Of a stretch of DNA of 64,000 bases, positions 28,359 to 37,737 are shown piece by piece; positions within the stretch are counted from its first letter, which is position 1, and the number at the start of each line of letters is the position of its first letter. Under the pieces are notes generated by a model. It saw only the letters and a list, made by a program, of their open reading frames with translations. It did not search any database and had not been told where the DNA came from. The stretch comes from CAUZIZ01 sp965218775 (lineage in GTDB: Bacteria > Acidobacteriota > UBA6911 > RPQK01 > JAJDTT01). The translations under genes and the position numbers were made by a program. The stretch spans positions 1 to 64,000 of the forward strand of contig CBDCLS010000002.1 in NCBI GenBank assembly GCA_965218775.1. The letters run 5' to 3'.

Positions 28359-28376
28359 ACCCGAAACCGATCCTTC

Positions 28377-29579
28377 ATGAGTGCCACTCCACCGCTCGGA
28401 GATCTCCGAGTGCTCGACATTTCTACCTTTGTTGGTGCGCCCTTCGCTGCCGCCTGTCTTGCGGAGTTTGGTGCCGAAGTACTCAAGATCGAAAGGCCCG
28501 GTGTGGGGGATTCTCTGCGGCAATTGGGGACCCCCAGTCAGACCGGCGATTCCTACTTCTGGCTCAGCGAAGCCCGCAACAAGAAATGTATCACCCTGGA
28601 CTTGAAGCAGGACAGGGGGGCGGAGCTGTTTCGAAGGATGGTGTCCAAGGCGGATGTCGTGATCGAGAACTTTCGGCCGGGGACCTTGGAAAAGTGGGGC
28701 CTCGGTTTCTCCGACTTGATCACACTCAATTCCGGGCTGATCATGCTGCGGTTGTCAGCCTATGGCGAAATCGGTCCCAAGAACCAGTTGCCCGGCTTCG
28801 CAAGGATTGCCCAGGCCTATGCCGGGTTGAGCTATCTGGTCGGCACTCCGGAAACGCCTCCCTTGGTAGCGGGGTCGACCACCCTGGCCGACTATGTGAG
28901 CGGACTCTACGGCGCCTACGGCATTCTGATTGCCCTGAGAGCACGGGATCGCAGCGGTCGGGGCCAGTACATCGACATCGGTCTACAGGACGGGATCTTT
29001 CGTTTTCTCGATGAAATTGCTTCGGTCTATGACCAGGAGGGAACGGTGCGCGAAAGAATGGGTACTGAGGCTCCAAGTTCGGCCCCCCACAGCCACTATC
29101 CCAGCCATGACGGCAAGTGGGTGGCGATTGCGTGTACCAACGACCGGATGTTCGAGCGTCTGGCGATCGTGATGGGACAGCCAGAACTGGCCCAACCAGA
29201 CCGTTACGGTCGACTCTCCAATCGGTTGGCCGAGCGCGAACAAGTCAACCAGATCGTCTCGACCTGGACCTCGAAGCGGGCACGCCAGGAGGTCATTGAA
29301 CTCTGCAGCGCCGGGGAGGTTCCCTGTGGTCCGGTCAACAGTATTGCCGAGATTTTCCAGGAAGAGCAGTTCTGGTTGCGGGAGACGCTGACTCGGGTGG
29401 AGGACGAACGAATTGGTGATCTGGCAGTTCAGGGTGTTGTTCCCCGCCTGTCCGAGACCCCAGGGAAGATCCAGCACCTGGGCCGCGGGATTGGAGAGGA
29501 CAACGCCGAAGTCTATCGTGATTGGCTGGACCTGGACGAAAGCGATCTGACTACTCTGAAGAAGAACGGAGTCATCTGA
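28377..29579 (+). CDS. CaiB/BaiF family (class III) CoA transferase
   Basis: A 400-residue enzyme. LGDLRVLDISTFVGAPFAA, LAEFGAEVLKIERPG, WLSEARNKKCITLDLK and the catalytic-Asp region TTLADYVSGLYGAYGILIAL define family III, which moves CoA between carboxylic acids. The fingerprint GRGQYIDIGLQDG is present. The substrate is unknown. It sits 18 bp after the DegT gene and 18 bp before a RhaM-like lipoprotein gene. Confidence 0.92.
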   Translation: MSATPPLGDLRVLDISTFVGAPFAAACLAEFGAEVLKIERPGVGDSLRQLGTPSQTGDSYFWLSEARNKKCITLDLKQDRGAELFRRMVSKADVVIENFRPGTLEKWGLGFSDLITLNSGLIMLRLSAYGEIGPKNQLPGFARIAQAYAGLSYLVGTPETPPLVAGSTTLADYVSGLYGAYGILIALRARDRSGRGQYIDIGLQDGIFRFLDEIASVYDQEGTVRERMGTEAPSSAPHSHYPSHDGKWVAIACTNDRMFERLAIVMGQPELAQPDRYGRLSNRLAEREQVNQIVSTWTSKRARQEVIELCSAGEVPCGPVNSIAEIFQEEQFWLRETLTRVEDERIGDLAVQGVVPRLSETPGKIQHLGRGIGEDNAEVYRDWLDLDESDLTTLKKNGVI

Positions 29580-29597
29580 CTCCCTGGAGGGACAAAT

Positions 29598-29969
29598 ATG
29601 ATGCGATCCTCAAGGCTGGGTTTTGTGATGCTTGCGATTGCCGCAGTCCTGGTCGTGGGTTGTGGAACACCCCAGGTCCAGCGCTTTGGAATGGTAATCG
29701 GACTCAAGCCCGACACAATAGAGCAGTACAAGGAACTGCATGCGGATGCCAATCCTGGAGTCCGAGACTTGCTTCGAAAGTACAACATTCGTAATTTCGC
29801 GATCTACTTTCAGGAGATCGAAGGCAAGTCGTACGAATTCGCCTACTACGAGTACACGGGAAAGGACTATGAAGGCGACCTCAAGAGGCTGTCTGCGGAA
29901 CCCCGAAACAAGGAGTGGCTCAAGGTCTGTAATGCGCTGCAGATTCCTCTGGCAGGACAGAAGTCCTAG
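29598..29969 (+). CDS. RhaM-like (L-rhamnose mutarotase family) lipoprotein
   Basis: A 123-residue protein. The first 22 residues are a lipoprotein signal peptide with lipobox VVGC. The rest matches the L-rhamnose mutarotase (DUF718) fold: RFGMVIGLKPDTIEQYKELH, NIRNFAIYFQEI, FAYYEYTGKDYEGDLKRL and PRNKEWLKVC. Known RhaM proteins are cytoplasmic; a lipid anchor is unusual and would put this one in the envelope. A strong GGAGG precedes the ATG. Confidence 0.82.
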   Translation: MMRSSRLGFVMLAIAAVLVVGCGTPQVQRFGMVIGLKPDTIEQYKELHADANPGVRDLLRKYNIRNFAIYFQEIEGKSYEFAYYEYTGKDYEGDLKRLSAEPRNKEWLKVCNALQIPLAGQKS

Positions 29970-30077
29970 TCGATGATGGAGGAGATTTTTTTCAACGAGT
30001 AGTGAAGAGTACTAATGAGCCGTGATGGTTGAATTGTGATAGTCGGCACCCGATCTTACAGACAGTGTCCGATTTGA

Positions 30078-30684
30078 TCAAAATCGAACGGCGGCTTCCG
30101 CACCTAGCCGTGACTTCAGGTCCAGGTAAAGCCTGAAGTCCGGGCGCAGCGAGAGGTTCCGAGTGAGGAAGACCTTCAGGCCGGTTCCCAGGCTGAGTAC
30201 CATCCCGTCACCCCGGTGCTCGGTTTGACTTAGGGCCAGTCGGGTGCCCGATCCCACAGCCAGCGAGCCGGCGCGCGGTGTGCAGCCAGCCGATTCCTCC
30301 GGCTACGTAAGGTTGGACGACTCCCTCGGAGAAGTGAAAGAGGCCGCTGGCCGATAGGAGGCGCGCTGTGCGCAGGCCGATGACCGCTCCGCCGACACAT
30401 TCCAGCGTGGGACAAGGCGCCGGACGAAGTTCGGACTTTAGCGTCGTGTCGAACTCCAGCTGAATCCCCACCCTGGGACTGAGCCTCAATCCCACACCAG
30501 CCCCCAGACCAGGTCCATCGCCCTGAGGCTCGTCCTCGATTCGAAAGAGACGTGCGTACCCAGCCCGGATGAAGACGTCTTTTTCCGACCTGTCTCCGCT
30601 CGCGAGGGAAAACGACAGGAACAGAGGTAGGATTGCCGTCACCACAAAGGCTCGCAATCTGCTTCTGCCCGCTGAAGTCGACAT
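30078..30684 (-). pseudogene. Outer-membrane beta-barrel protein with internal frameshift
   Basis: Starts at ATG 30684 with a signal peptide (FVVTAILPLFLSFSLASG), then barrel-like strands (DVFIRAGYARLF, GPGLGAGVGLRLSPRVGIQLEFD, VVQPYVAGGIGWLHTA). The frame ends at 30208, but a shift near 30265-30285 opens SLAVGSGTRLALSQTEHRG and then LSLGTGLKVFLTRNLSLRP, ending with AAVRF, the aromatic C-terminus expected for a barrel. It is either a one-base mutation or a sequencing error; otherwise the gene is complete (about 200 residues). Confidence 0.72.
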
Positions 30685-30854
30685 TCCTCCAGCCTCTGGG
30701 AATCCACGGATTCCCCCGCTAAGGACACCTGTAACCGGAATCTGATTTTTCCTCGCGATTCGGCTTGCACACATCTCGATCCCCGCCTTGCCCAACTGTT
30801 TCATCGTGGATAGAATAGGGTTCACTGAAACCCCACACGATCGGAGGCTCGGAC

Positions 30855-32264
30855 ATGAACTCTTCACCCTACAATCGGCGCATATTCCTGGGAGGGATAG
30901 GAGCCGCCAGCCTTCTCCCTGCAGCAGGCAGCGAGCCCCTCTGGGCTGGGCTAGCGAAAGGATTCGAGGACGCTACGACCCGCCGATTCGGAAAGCACAT
31001 CGGGGCCGCCAGAGAAGCGATCCTGGCAGAGCTGCGGCCCACCGCGAGTCAGCTGGAGCACGGCCTGGAATTGCACCGCGACTCGATCGTCTGTGACCTT
31101 TACGGGGGATCCCATCCGGTTCATCTCTGGGGGTTCTACTCACAGAGCATGAAGGAGTGGGCACTACAGAAACTGTCCCAGGAAGAGGATCGCGCCAAGA
31201 GGAGAGAGCTGCTGCGCACCCTCCGCCCCCAGATCCGGAAGTGGCGAGCTCTGGAGTCGGTCCACGACCCGGGCTTCAAGGTCAACCACCGCCTGGCCTG
31301 GGACACGGCTCAGATCGACCTGGGGCTTGCCGACGTCGGTTCGGCGCCAGAAGGGGGAAGTGATCGGACCTCGATCGAGCATCTTGCCAGCGCCACCTAC
31401 AGTTTCGACAACCTGGAATACCTGGAGAAGTTCCGTCGCTGCGAGGACCTTCCCAGGTTGAAGAAGGAAGGCAAGCATGCCGTCATCTGGCATATCGGCC
31501 GTCCCGACGCCTGCTTTGCCGGTCCCCATATCGAGGATCCCATCAGGAGCCTGGACCTCTTTTACGCCTTTGGGGTCCGCCATTGCCAGCTGACGAACAG
31601 CCGCAAGAACCAGATTGGCTGTTCACATTACCAGGAAGTAGATACAGGAATTACCGAGACCGGCAGGGCCGTCATCCGACGGATGAACCAGCTGGGGATG
31701 ATGATCGATCTTTCTCACTGCGGCTACAAAACCACGCTGGACGCGATCAAGGCCTCCCAGGAACCGGTGCTCATCAGCCATACCGCTTGCCGCAGTCTGG
31801 CAGAGGGGGGGAAGAGCAAGTACCGCAACGCCACCGACGAGGCGATCAGGGCTGTCGCGGACAAGGCCGGCATGATCGGCATCATCACGGTCGCCAACCT
31901 GCTGGGCGGCTACGGTGTCGAGACCTTTCTCCGGCATCTGGACTATGCGGTCAAGCTGGTAGGAGTTGATCACGTGGGCATCGCCTCTGACCAGGGCCCG
32001 ATGGGCAGATCGGTGGAACCACCCGAGATCACGGAGATTGAGCATCCTCTCCGGTTTTCCGCCACGGGCCTAAGGGGGACAGAGACCTACTGGAAGTGGG
32101 AAACCGAGCCGCGAGCCCTGAACTTGACGACCGCCCCTTACATCACCGTGGGCCTGGTGGTCAGAGGGTACTCAGACGACGACATCCGGAAGCTGATCGG
32201 CGGGAACTTCATCCGAGTGGCCTCGACGATCATGGACAAGAGCCCGCGGGGACGGCTGATCTGA
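30855..32264 (+). CDS. M19 membrane dipeptidase-like protein with Tat-like signal and altered metal site
   Basis: A 469-residue protein. The N-terminus (YNRRIFLGGIGAASLLPAAG) resembles a Tat signal. The body is a peptidase M19/renal dipeptidase TIM barrel: GITETGRAVIRRMNQLGMM, DLSHCGYKTTLDAI (metal His), PVLISHTACRSL (metal His), VDHVGIASDQG (Asp). The usual N-terminal Asp-x-His-x-Asp is replaced by VCDLYGGSH, and the bridging-Glu region reads AVIWHIGRPD. It may be inactive as a dipeptidase or use a different metal set. GGAGG precedes the ATG. Confidence 0.82.
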   Translation: MNSSPYNRRIFLGGIGAASLLPAAGSEPLWAGLAKGFEDATTRRFGKHIGAAREAILAELRPTASQLEHGLELHRDSIVCDLYGGSHPVHLWGFYSQSMKEWALQKLSQEEDRAKRRELLRTLRPQIRKWRALESVHDPGFKVNHRLAWDTAQIDLGLADVGSAPEGGSDRTSIEHLASATYSFDNLEYLEKFRRCEDLPRLKKEGKHAVIWHIGRPDACFAGPHIEDPIRSLDLFYAFGVRHCQLTNSRKNQIGCSHYQEVDTGITETGRAVIRRMNQLGMMIDLSHCGYKTTLDAIKASQEPVLISHTACRSLAEGGKSKYRNATDEAIRAVADKAGMIGIITVANLLGGYGVETFLRHLDYAVKLVGVDHVGIASDQGPMGRSVEPPEITEIEHPLRFSATGLRGTETYWKWETEPRALNLTTAPYITVGLVVRGYSDDDIRKLIGGNFIRVASTIMDKSPRGRLI

Positions 32265-32697
32265 GGAAGAAGAGGTTCGCGAGTCGGACCGAGCCGCGAA
32301 CGGGTTTGCATGTCGGCAAAATGGAAGCAGGTTCCGCGGAAAGACCTGGACAACAGCACAGTCCTGCAATGAAGTTTCGAAGTAACCTAGCGGGCTCGGT
32401 CACAACTGCTGGATGTGTTGGGACCTCCTTCCCCTAAACTATTGAATTCTCCTTTTCACAATGCCCAGTGCTGAAGAGTAGAAATGGTCTGCAGTGCCCT
32501 TGACCAGAAAAGGCACTGGATCCAGTATTCGAGTGTGCCTGACAAGCGTAACACGGGGACCTTGCGATCCAGATCGCTCCGGCCCGGATGGCGCTTACTG
32601 CCTTGGACTGAAGGCCTGTTCGGGAATCCGAGACTTGGGCTTCGCAGCCCGTTTCTGGCTTTGTGCTTTGAGATTTCACGTTTGAAAAGGAGTGACT
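32265..32697. other. Gene-free region upstream of the aminotransferase
   Basis: An inverted repeat, GTTCGCG (32275-32281) and CGCGAAC (32295-32301) with a smaller CGG/CCG inside, lies just after the dipeptidase stop and may be a weak terminator; it lacks a T-run. The rest shows no supported gene. Confidence 0.4.
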
Positions 32698-34044
32698 ATG
32701 GCGGGTGTGGGCAGGCAGGACAGCATGTTTCATCGCAGCCTCAGCGAAAAATGGCGGCGAATCACGCACGGAGAAGGAGTCTATCTATTCGACTCGGAAG
32801 GTCGAAGTTATCTGGACGCTTGTGCCGGCGTCCATGTCGTGAGCATCGGCCATGGTGTGCCGGAGATCGCGGAAGCGATGCGGGATCAGGCACGCAAGGT
32901 CAGCTTTACCTACGGTCGGTTCCTGACCCAGCCCCAGCTTGACCTGGCTGAGAAGATCGTTGAGATGGCACCGGAAGGGCTATCCCGGGTGTTCTTTATC
33001 TCGGGTGGCTCCGAGGCTACCGAATCTGCCCTCAAGATGGCACGCAAGTACCATATCGAAACCGGCAATCCGAAGAAGTACAAAGTCATCTCGCGCTGGC
33101 AAAGCTGGCACGGAAATACCATCGGCGCTCTATCCATGTCGGGACGGACCTCGTGGCGACAGGACTACGTCCCCTATCTTCTGGACTGTCCCCATATCCC
33201 GCCGCCCTATTGCTACAGATGTCCTTACCATAAGACCTATCCCGAATGTCAACTAGCTTGTGCCACTGATTTGGAACGTGTGATTCAACAGGAGGGAAGC
33301 GAATACATTTCGGCCTTCATTGCCGAACCGGTGCTGGGAACGTCGGCGGCTGGGGTGACACCTCCCCCCGACTACTACCCGACCATCAGGGAGATCTGCG
33401 ATCGGCACAATATCGTCTTGATTGCCGATGAGGTCGTGACCGGATTCGGACGCACCGGGCTCCCTTTTGCCATGGATCACTGGGGGGTGGTTCCCGACAT
33501 CATGACGACGGGGAAAGGCTTGAGTAGCGGCTACACTCCGATTGCAGCCACGATCGCGCAGGAGAAGATCTACCAGGCTATCTTCAAATCGTCCACTTCC
33601 TTCGTCCACGGACACACCTACGGCGGTAATCCGCTATCGTGCGCTACGGCCTTGGCGGTTCAGAAGTACATCGAGGCCCACGATCTGGTTACCAGATGTG
33701 CTCAAAGGGGCGAGCTGATGCTGGAGAAATTGAAGCCCCTGGAGGAACTCCCGATTGTAGGAGAGGTGCGGGGAAAGGGACTACTGATCGGCATCGAGTT
33801 CGTGGCCGACAAAAAGACACGGGCCACTTTTGATCCGAACCGAGGTGTGACGTCCAAGGTCGTCGATCAAGCCTTCGAGAGAGGTGTACTGGTGATGCCA
33901 GGTGCCCCGGGTCTGGTGGACGGAGCAAGAGGCGATCACATCGCCATAAGTCCCCCCTTCACCGTGAGCGAGGACGAGGTGAATCAGATCGCGGAAGTCC
34001 TCAGGGAGAGTATCGAACAGGTGGTGGCAGATCTGAATGCTTAG
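32698..34044 (+). CDS. Class III aminotransferase (PLP-dependent, aspartate aminotransferase fold)
   Basis: A 448-residue enzyme. Motifs: YLDACAGVHVVSIGHG, FFISGGSEATESALKMARKY, SWHGNTIGALSMSG, FIAEPVLGTSAAG, LIADEVVTGFGRTG (PLP Asp), TTGKGLSSGYTPI (Schiff-base Lys) and HGHTYGGNPL. Such enzymes use amino acids such as beta-alanine, taurine or GABA as amino donors. A cysteine cluster, CYRCPYHKTYPEC, is present. ATG 32698 is preceded by AAGGAG. The TAG stop (34042-34044) lies inside the TTAG target of the IS1380-family element that begins at the next base. Confidence 0.92.
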   Translation: MAGVGRQDSMFHRSLSEKWRRITHGEGVYLFDSEGRSYLDACAGVHVVSIGHGVPEIAEAMRDQARKVSFTYGRFLTQPQLDLAEKIVEMAPEGLSRVFFISGGSEATESALKMARKYHIETGNPKKYKVISRWQSWHGNTIGALSMSGRTSWRQDYVPYLLDCPHIPPPYCYRCPYHKTYPECQLACATDLERVIQQEGSEYISAFIAEPVLGTSAAGVTPPPDYYPTIREICDRHNIVLIADEVVTGFGRTGLPFAMDHWGVVPDIMTTGKGLSSGYTPIAATIAQEKIYQAIFKSSTSFVHGHTYGGNPLSCATALAVQKYIEAHDLVTRCAQRGELMLEKLKPLEELPIVGEVRGKGLLIGIEFVADKKTRATFDPNRGVTSKVVDQAFERGVLVMPGAPGLVDGARGDHIAISPPFTVSEDEVNQIAEVLRESIEQVVADLNA

Positions 34045-34526
34045 CCCGGATTTCTCATAGTGAAAGCAGAAAGGCTGATTTTAGTCGATTTTTCGACTCT
34101 GGTTTGAGCCGAAGTCTCAGTTGAGGGCACTGTAGAGTGCGAGAGCTTGGTGACACCTATGTTGAAGGCGGAAAACCGGTTTTTCAGACACACCTCAGCC
34201 GCCTCAGTTGCAGATGGTTGGGATTTCCGGTTTGCCTCCGCTCAGCCGAGCTGTTGAAGCTGGGCCAAGGTTTGGGCGTAGAGTGTTTGGTAAGGATAAC
34301 CCTCGCTCAGCGACAAGCTCACCCGTCGGACACTGACCCGAATCTGGCCTCCTATCTTCAACAGTTTGAGGCGAATCGTCTGGCATTGCGCCTTCGCCCA
34401 CTGGGTCCCCTTCAAAGCGACACACCTGAGCGTGTGCAGCAGATTGTAAGCCACCGAGGAAAACCACAGGCGCAGCTGATTGCTCTTCATGCGGTGCGTC
34501 GAGGTCCGATCGGCAAACAGCTCTAG

Positions 34527-36176
34527 CCCGGATTATGCAAGAACCGTAGTTCGGTGTTGAAAAACGACTCGAGAAGTGGCCCAACTCGGAAGCGGGCAGG
34601 TGTGACAGGCGGATTTGCGAAGAATATGGGTTGGCGAGGCGTTTGAGTGGTTTGGGGAGTGAATTTCAGACAGATCTGGGCCTGGATGAGTGTCGGAAGC
34701 GGTTTTTCGGGGGAGCTGGGAAAAGCTAACTGGAGTTGAGGCGACTCAAGACGAGGTGGAAGAGGGGTTGTTCGGGGAAGGCTGAGGAAAGATGGACCCA
34801 GATGCGTCGAGTGGTTTGTCGGATCCGGGCCCCAATCTTGAGGACCCGACGACGTAAGGTTTCGATTTCGAGCTTGTGCCAGGGGGTTCCGTGCAGATAG
34901 TCGCGCAGGCGCACGAACATCTGGTAAGCCAGTGCATGCAGGAGGAGTCGAAACTGATTGGCCAGGAATCGATGACAGCTGAGTCGGTCCATGCTCAGAT
35001 GATTCTTGAAGGCCTTGATGAAGTTCTCGGTCTGCCCTCGGTCGGTGTAGTGGTCATAAAGTGATTGGGAGCAGAGATCGTCCCGGTTGGTAACTACAAA
35101 GCGACGATTGATCCCACGCTGATCGACCTCCACTTTGACAATGACGCGACGGGATCGATCCCAGCTGTTGGCTCGATAAAGAAACTCGTCAAACTGACGC
35201 TGTTTTTCCTCCAGCTCAACGAACCTCAGCCGAGTCGAATCCAGCAGGGGCTCGACCACTCGCTGCAGGCGAGGGTTTCGGCTTAACCCGATGACATATT
35301 GAAGTTTATTCTCTTCACATTCACAGAACTCGTAGAGCCGAGGCGTGGCAAAGCCGCTGTCGGCCCGAATCTCAATCTCGACTCCCGTCCCCACTGCTTG
35401 TCGGATGGCCTCCACGACTCGCTTCAGAATGGGCACGATGTGAGAGGCAGCCCCCTTGTTGCCAGGTCTCAACACGGCACACACCAGGTCTCCCGTGTCG
35501 GCATCAAAGATCAGCAAAGGATGCAAAATGTGGTTTCGGTAATACCCGTGGTAGAAGGAGAACTCCTGTTGGCCGTGAGTGTGGTCATCGGTACTGTCCA
35601 GATCCAGGATGATCTTTCCGGGACGTCGCTTCTTCAGGGAGCGCACATAACGGCCTAACAGCCACTGGCTCAGACGCATCAGATCCTTCTTGGTGACGGA
35701 GTTCTCCAAGCGGGAAAAAGTCGGCTGGGTCGCCAAATCGGGATCGCTCTCTGGCAACTGATCACAGACGGTCTTGAGCATCGGATCCGAGCGCAGCGTA
35801 TCGGCGTCATTACAGTCTTCGTAGCCGGCCACGATCTGCAAGACTCGTTGTCGGATCAACTTCAACAGGTCATGACGAACGTAGCGTTGGTCTCGACTTT
35901 CCGAAATACAGGAACTGAAGCCCTCGCACAATCGATGTTGACGATCCAGCGATCCAAACAACAACCATCCTGCGTCGGAAGTGAGGCTCCCTCCATCAAA
36001 ACGCGTCGTGATCTTTCTGTGGCTGTGAAATGGCAGGGTATTCTGGCAGACTGCTTTCAACATTGCCGTAGCTCCTGTTTAGGGTTTTTTTCTGTAACCC
36101 CCTTTATATCAGAGAGCTACGGCTCTTTTTCTGGGTCCAAATCTCACTTGAATTTAGATCTCTTGCATAATCCGGG
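34527..36176 (-). mobile_element. IS1380-family element (inner copy)
   Basis: A 1650-bp element with inverted ends CCCGGATTATGCAAGA and CTAG duplications (34523-34526 and 36177-36180). It carries one intact transposase gene. Its ends differ from those of the outer element beyond the first seven bases, so the two are distinct members. Confidence 0.9.
34726..36063 (-). CDS. IS1380-family transposase (inner copy, intact)
   Basis: A 445-residue DDE transposase. FDGGSLTSDAGWLLFGSLDRQ at the N-terminus, KIILDLDSTDDHTHGQQEFSF (first Asp), EIRADSGFATPRLYE (second Asp) and YDHYTDRGQTENFIKAFKNHLSMDRLSCHRF (Glu region) are IS1380 hallmarks. It appears full length and may be active. Confidence 0.92.
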   Translation of the reverse strand: MLKAVCQNTLPFHSHRKITTRFDGGSLTSDAGWLLFGSLDRQHRLCEGFSSCISESRDQRYVRHDLLKLIRQRVLQIVAGYEDCNDADTLRSDPMLKTVCDQLPESDPDLATQPTFSRLENSVTKKDLMRLSQWLLGRYVRSLKKRRPGKIILDLDSTDDHTHGQQEFSFYHGYYRNHILHPLLIFDADTGDLVCAVLRPGNKGAASHIVPILKRVVEAIRQAVGTGVEIEIRADSGFATPRLYEFCECEENKLQYVIGLSRNPRLQRVVEPLLDSTRLRFVELEEKQRQFDEFLYRANSWDRSRRVIVKVEVDQRGINRRFVVTNRDDLCSQSLYDHYTDRGQTENFIKAFKNHLSMDRLSCHRFLANQFRLLLHALAYQMFVRLRDYLHGTPWHKLEIETLRRRVLKIGARIRQTTRRIWVHLSSAFPEQPLFHLVLSRLNSS

Positions 36177-37420
36177 CTAGCTGCTGCTCCTTAATCCGAT
36201 TCTCCGCTTCCCCTCGCGCGCAGTACAGCTCCTCGTACAGCTTTTGGGCGGGCCACCGCTTCGCTCCCAGCGAGGTGACGACAAAGCGGGGATTGGATCC
36301 CTTACCCGTGTACTCGGCCTTGCCCACCACTCGCCGCTCTTGACTCCAGCTTTTGCGCGTCTGGTAACGAAAGTCCTTGTAGACTCGGGCGCTGCTGCCG
36401 TTGGCTTGTTGCAGTGCCTGGGCCTGTTCCAACTCGGACTCCAGGGCCCCCTCTAAGCGCTGATTGCGGGCCAGACCGAAGACGTAATCCACTCGATGCT
36501 CCTCACACCATTTCATCAACGCCTCGCGGGCAAAGCTGCTGTCCGCCCGCAGAGTAATGCGGACCTTCGGCCACTTCGCCCGCAGTTGTCCCACCATCCG
36601 CTCCATCTCCTGGACCGCTCCTTCGGAGCCATCCAGGTTCGACACCCGCAGCTTGGCCCCCAGCACATACCCCTCGCAAAACACATACAGCGGCAGGTAG
36701 CAGTAACACCGGTAGTAGCCATGGTAGAAACGACCCTCCTGTTCTCCGTGCAGCGGATCATCCGTCGCATCCAGGTCCAAGACCAACTCCTTCGGTTTCC
36801 CGCCTCGCACCCGAATGAACTGCTCCACCAAAAACGCTTCGACCGCGGCTTCATCCACCGGCGTCTTGCGATATTTATCCTGCGTCACCGAGGACAACTC
36901 CAAACGATTGAGGGTGCTCTTGCCCGCACACGCCTTGCCTCGATCCGCTTCCGCTCGCCGATCCCTCCCCAAGGGATCTTCCTTGCCGACCAACACCGCC
37001 ATCAGCGGATCTGCCCGGAGCTCCTCATGATCGTTGACATCCTCATAGCCTAGGGCCAGTCCGTAAATCCGCTGCCCCACCAGTTCCTCCACACTGAACT
37101 CGGTGAAGCGAGGATCGCGCCGGTCCCCAAAGCAGGCGGCCAAGCCGCTAATGAACCCATAGCGGCTCTCCACCTCCCGTAACAGCAACCCCCCGGAGTC
37201 TGAGGTGATCTGCCCCCCATTGAATTCTGCCTCGACTCGGCGCCCTTCTAGCTCTTGAAACTCCAGCTTGGAAGCGATACACTCTGTGGTCATAGTAGTC
37301 AGCTCCTTGTGATTATTAAGTATCTGATAACAAAGACTTTATATCACATAGAGCTGACTGCTTTTTCTTGTCTTTGAGAAATCCGGGTTAGGTGGCATCT
37401 GAACCTCTGAACGGCGCACT

Positions 37421-37511
37421 GGGTGAGCTGTCAATAATGGGAAGCCGCGTCCGACAGGGCCGCGAACGACTTGAATGGTCTGCAACATGAGGCCAGGTAC
37501 CGAGGAGAGAG
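37421..37511 (+). repeat. Repeat R3, copy 2
   Basis: Aligns without gaps over 91 bp to 17393-17483, with about three quarters of positions identical. In one frame the two copies give similar peptides (VSCQYGETRSDSAANVL and VSCQ-stop-WEAASDRAANDL), which suggests both are remnants of one coding sequence. The source gene is not recognised. Confidence 0.5.
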
Positions 37512-37588
37512 CTGGAAAACAGGAAGATCTTCGCTGTGTCCCCCCTCTGATCTCTCACCTTCTTCTAGCCGATGACGTTTCGGCTCAG

Positions 37589-37722
37589 TCCCACCCCCAG
37601 TAGCGCTGGCCCCATTCGAGAAAGAAACTTTGGGTCCGGCGTAGCGGTGGCCTCCAGGCCGCCGTCGGAGCCAAAGGCTCAGAAGAATAAGACTTCGGCC
37701 TGGAGGCCAAAGCTACTTCTGC
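37589..37722 (+). repeat. Palindromic dispersed repeat R2, copy 2
   Basis: Same orientation as copy 1, with only scattered differences. It ends 15 bp beyond the stop codon of the minus-strand gamma-glutamyltransferase gene. Confidence 0.75.
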
Positions 37723-37737
37723 AAATCAAGCTTCAGC

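Larger units (their letters stand above)
34242..37293 (-). pseudogene. IS1380-family transposase, split by the inner element
   Basis: The N-terminal 370 residues are read from 37293 to 36181 (FNGGQITSDSGGLLLREVE, LVLDLDATDDPLHGEQEGRF, TLRADSSFAREALMKW, ARGEAENRIKEQQL). The C-terminus resumes at 34522-34242 (ELFADRTSTHRMKSNQLRLW...TLAQLQQLG). Excising 34527-36180 joins KEQQL to ELFAD in frame, so the gene was whole before the second insertion. Confidence 0.88.
34045..37387 (-). mobile_element. IS1380-family element, itself interrupted by a second IS1380-family element
   Basis: Inverted termini (CCCGGATTTCTCA, 13 bp) at 34045 and 37387, flanked by TTAG (34041-34044 and 37388-37391). Removing the inner element and one CTAG leaves 1689 bp, a normal IS1380 length. 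The transposase gene is split by the inner copy, so it is non-autonomous unless helped in trans. Confidence 0.88.
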
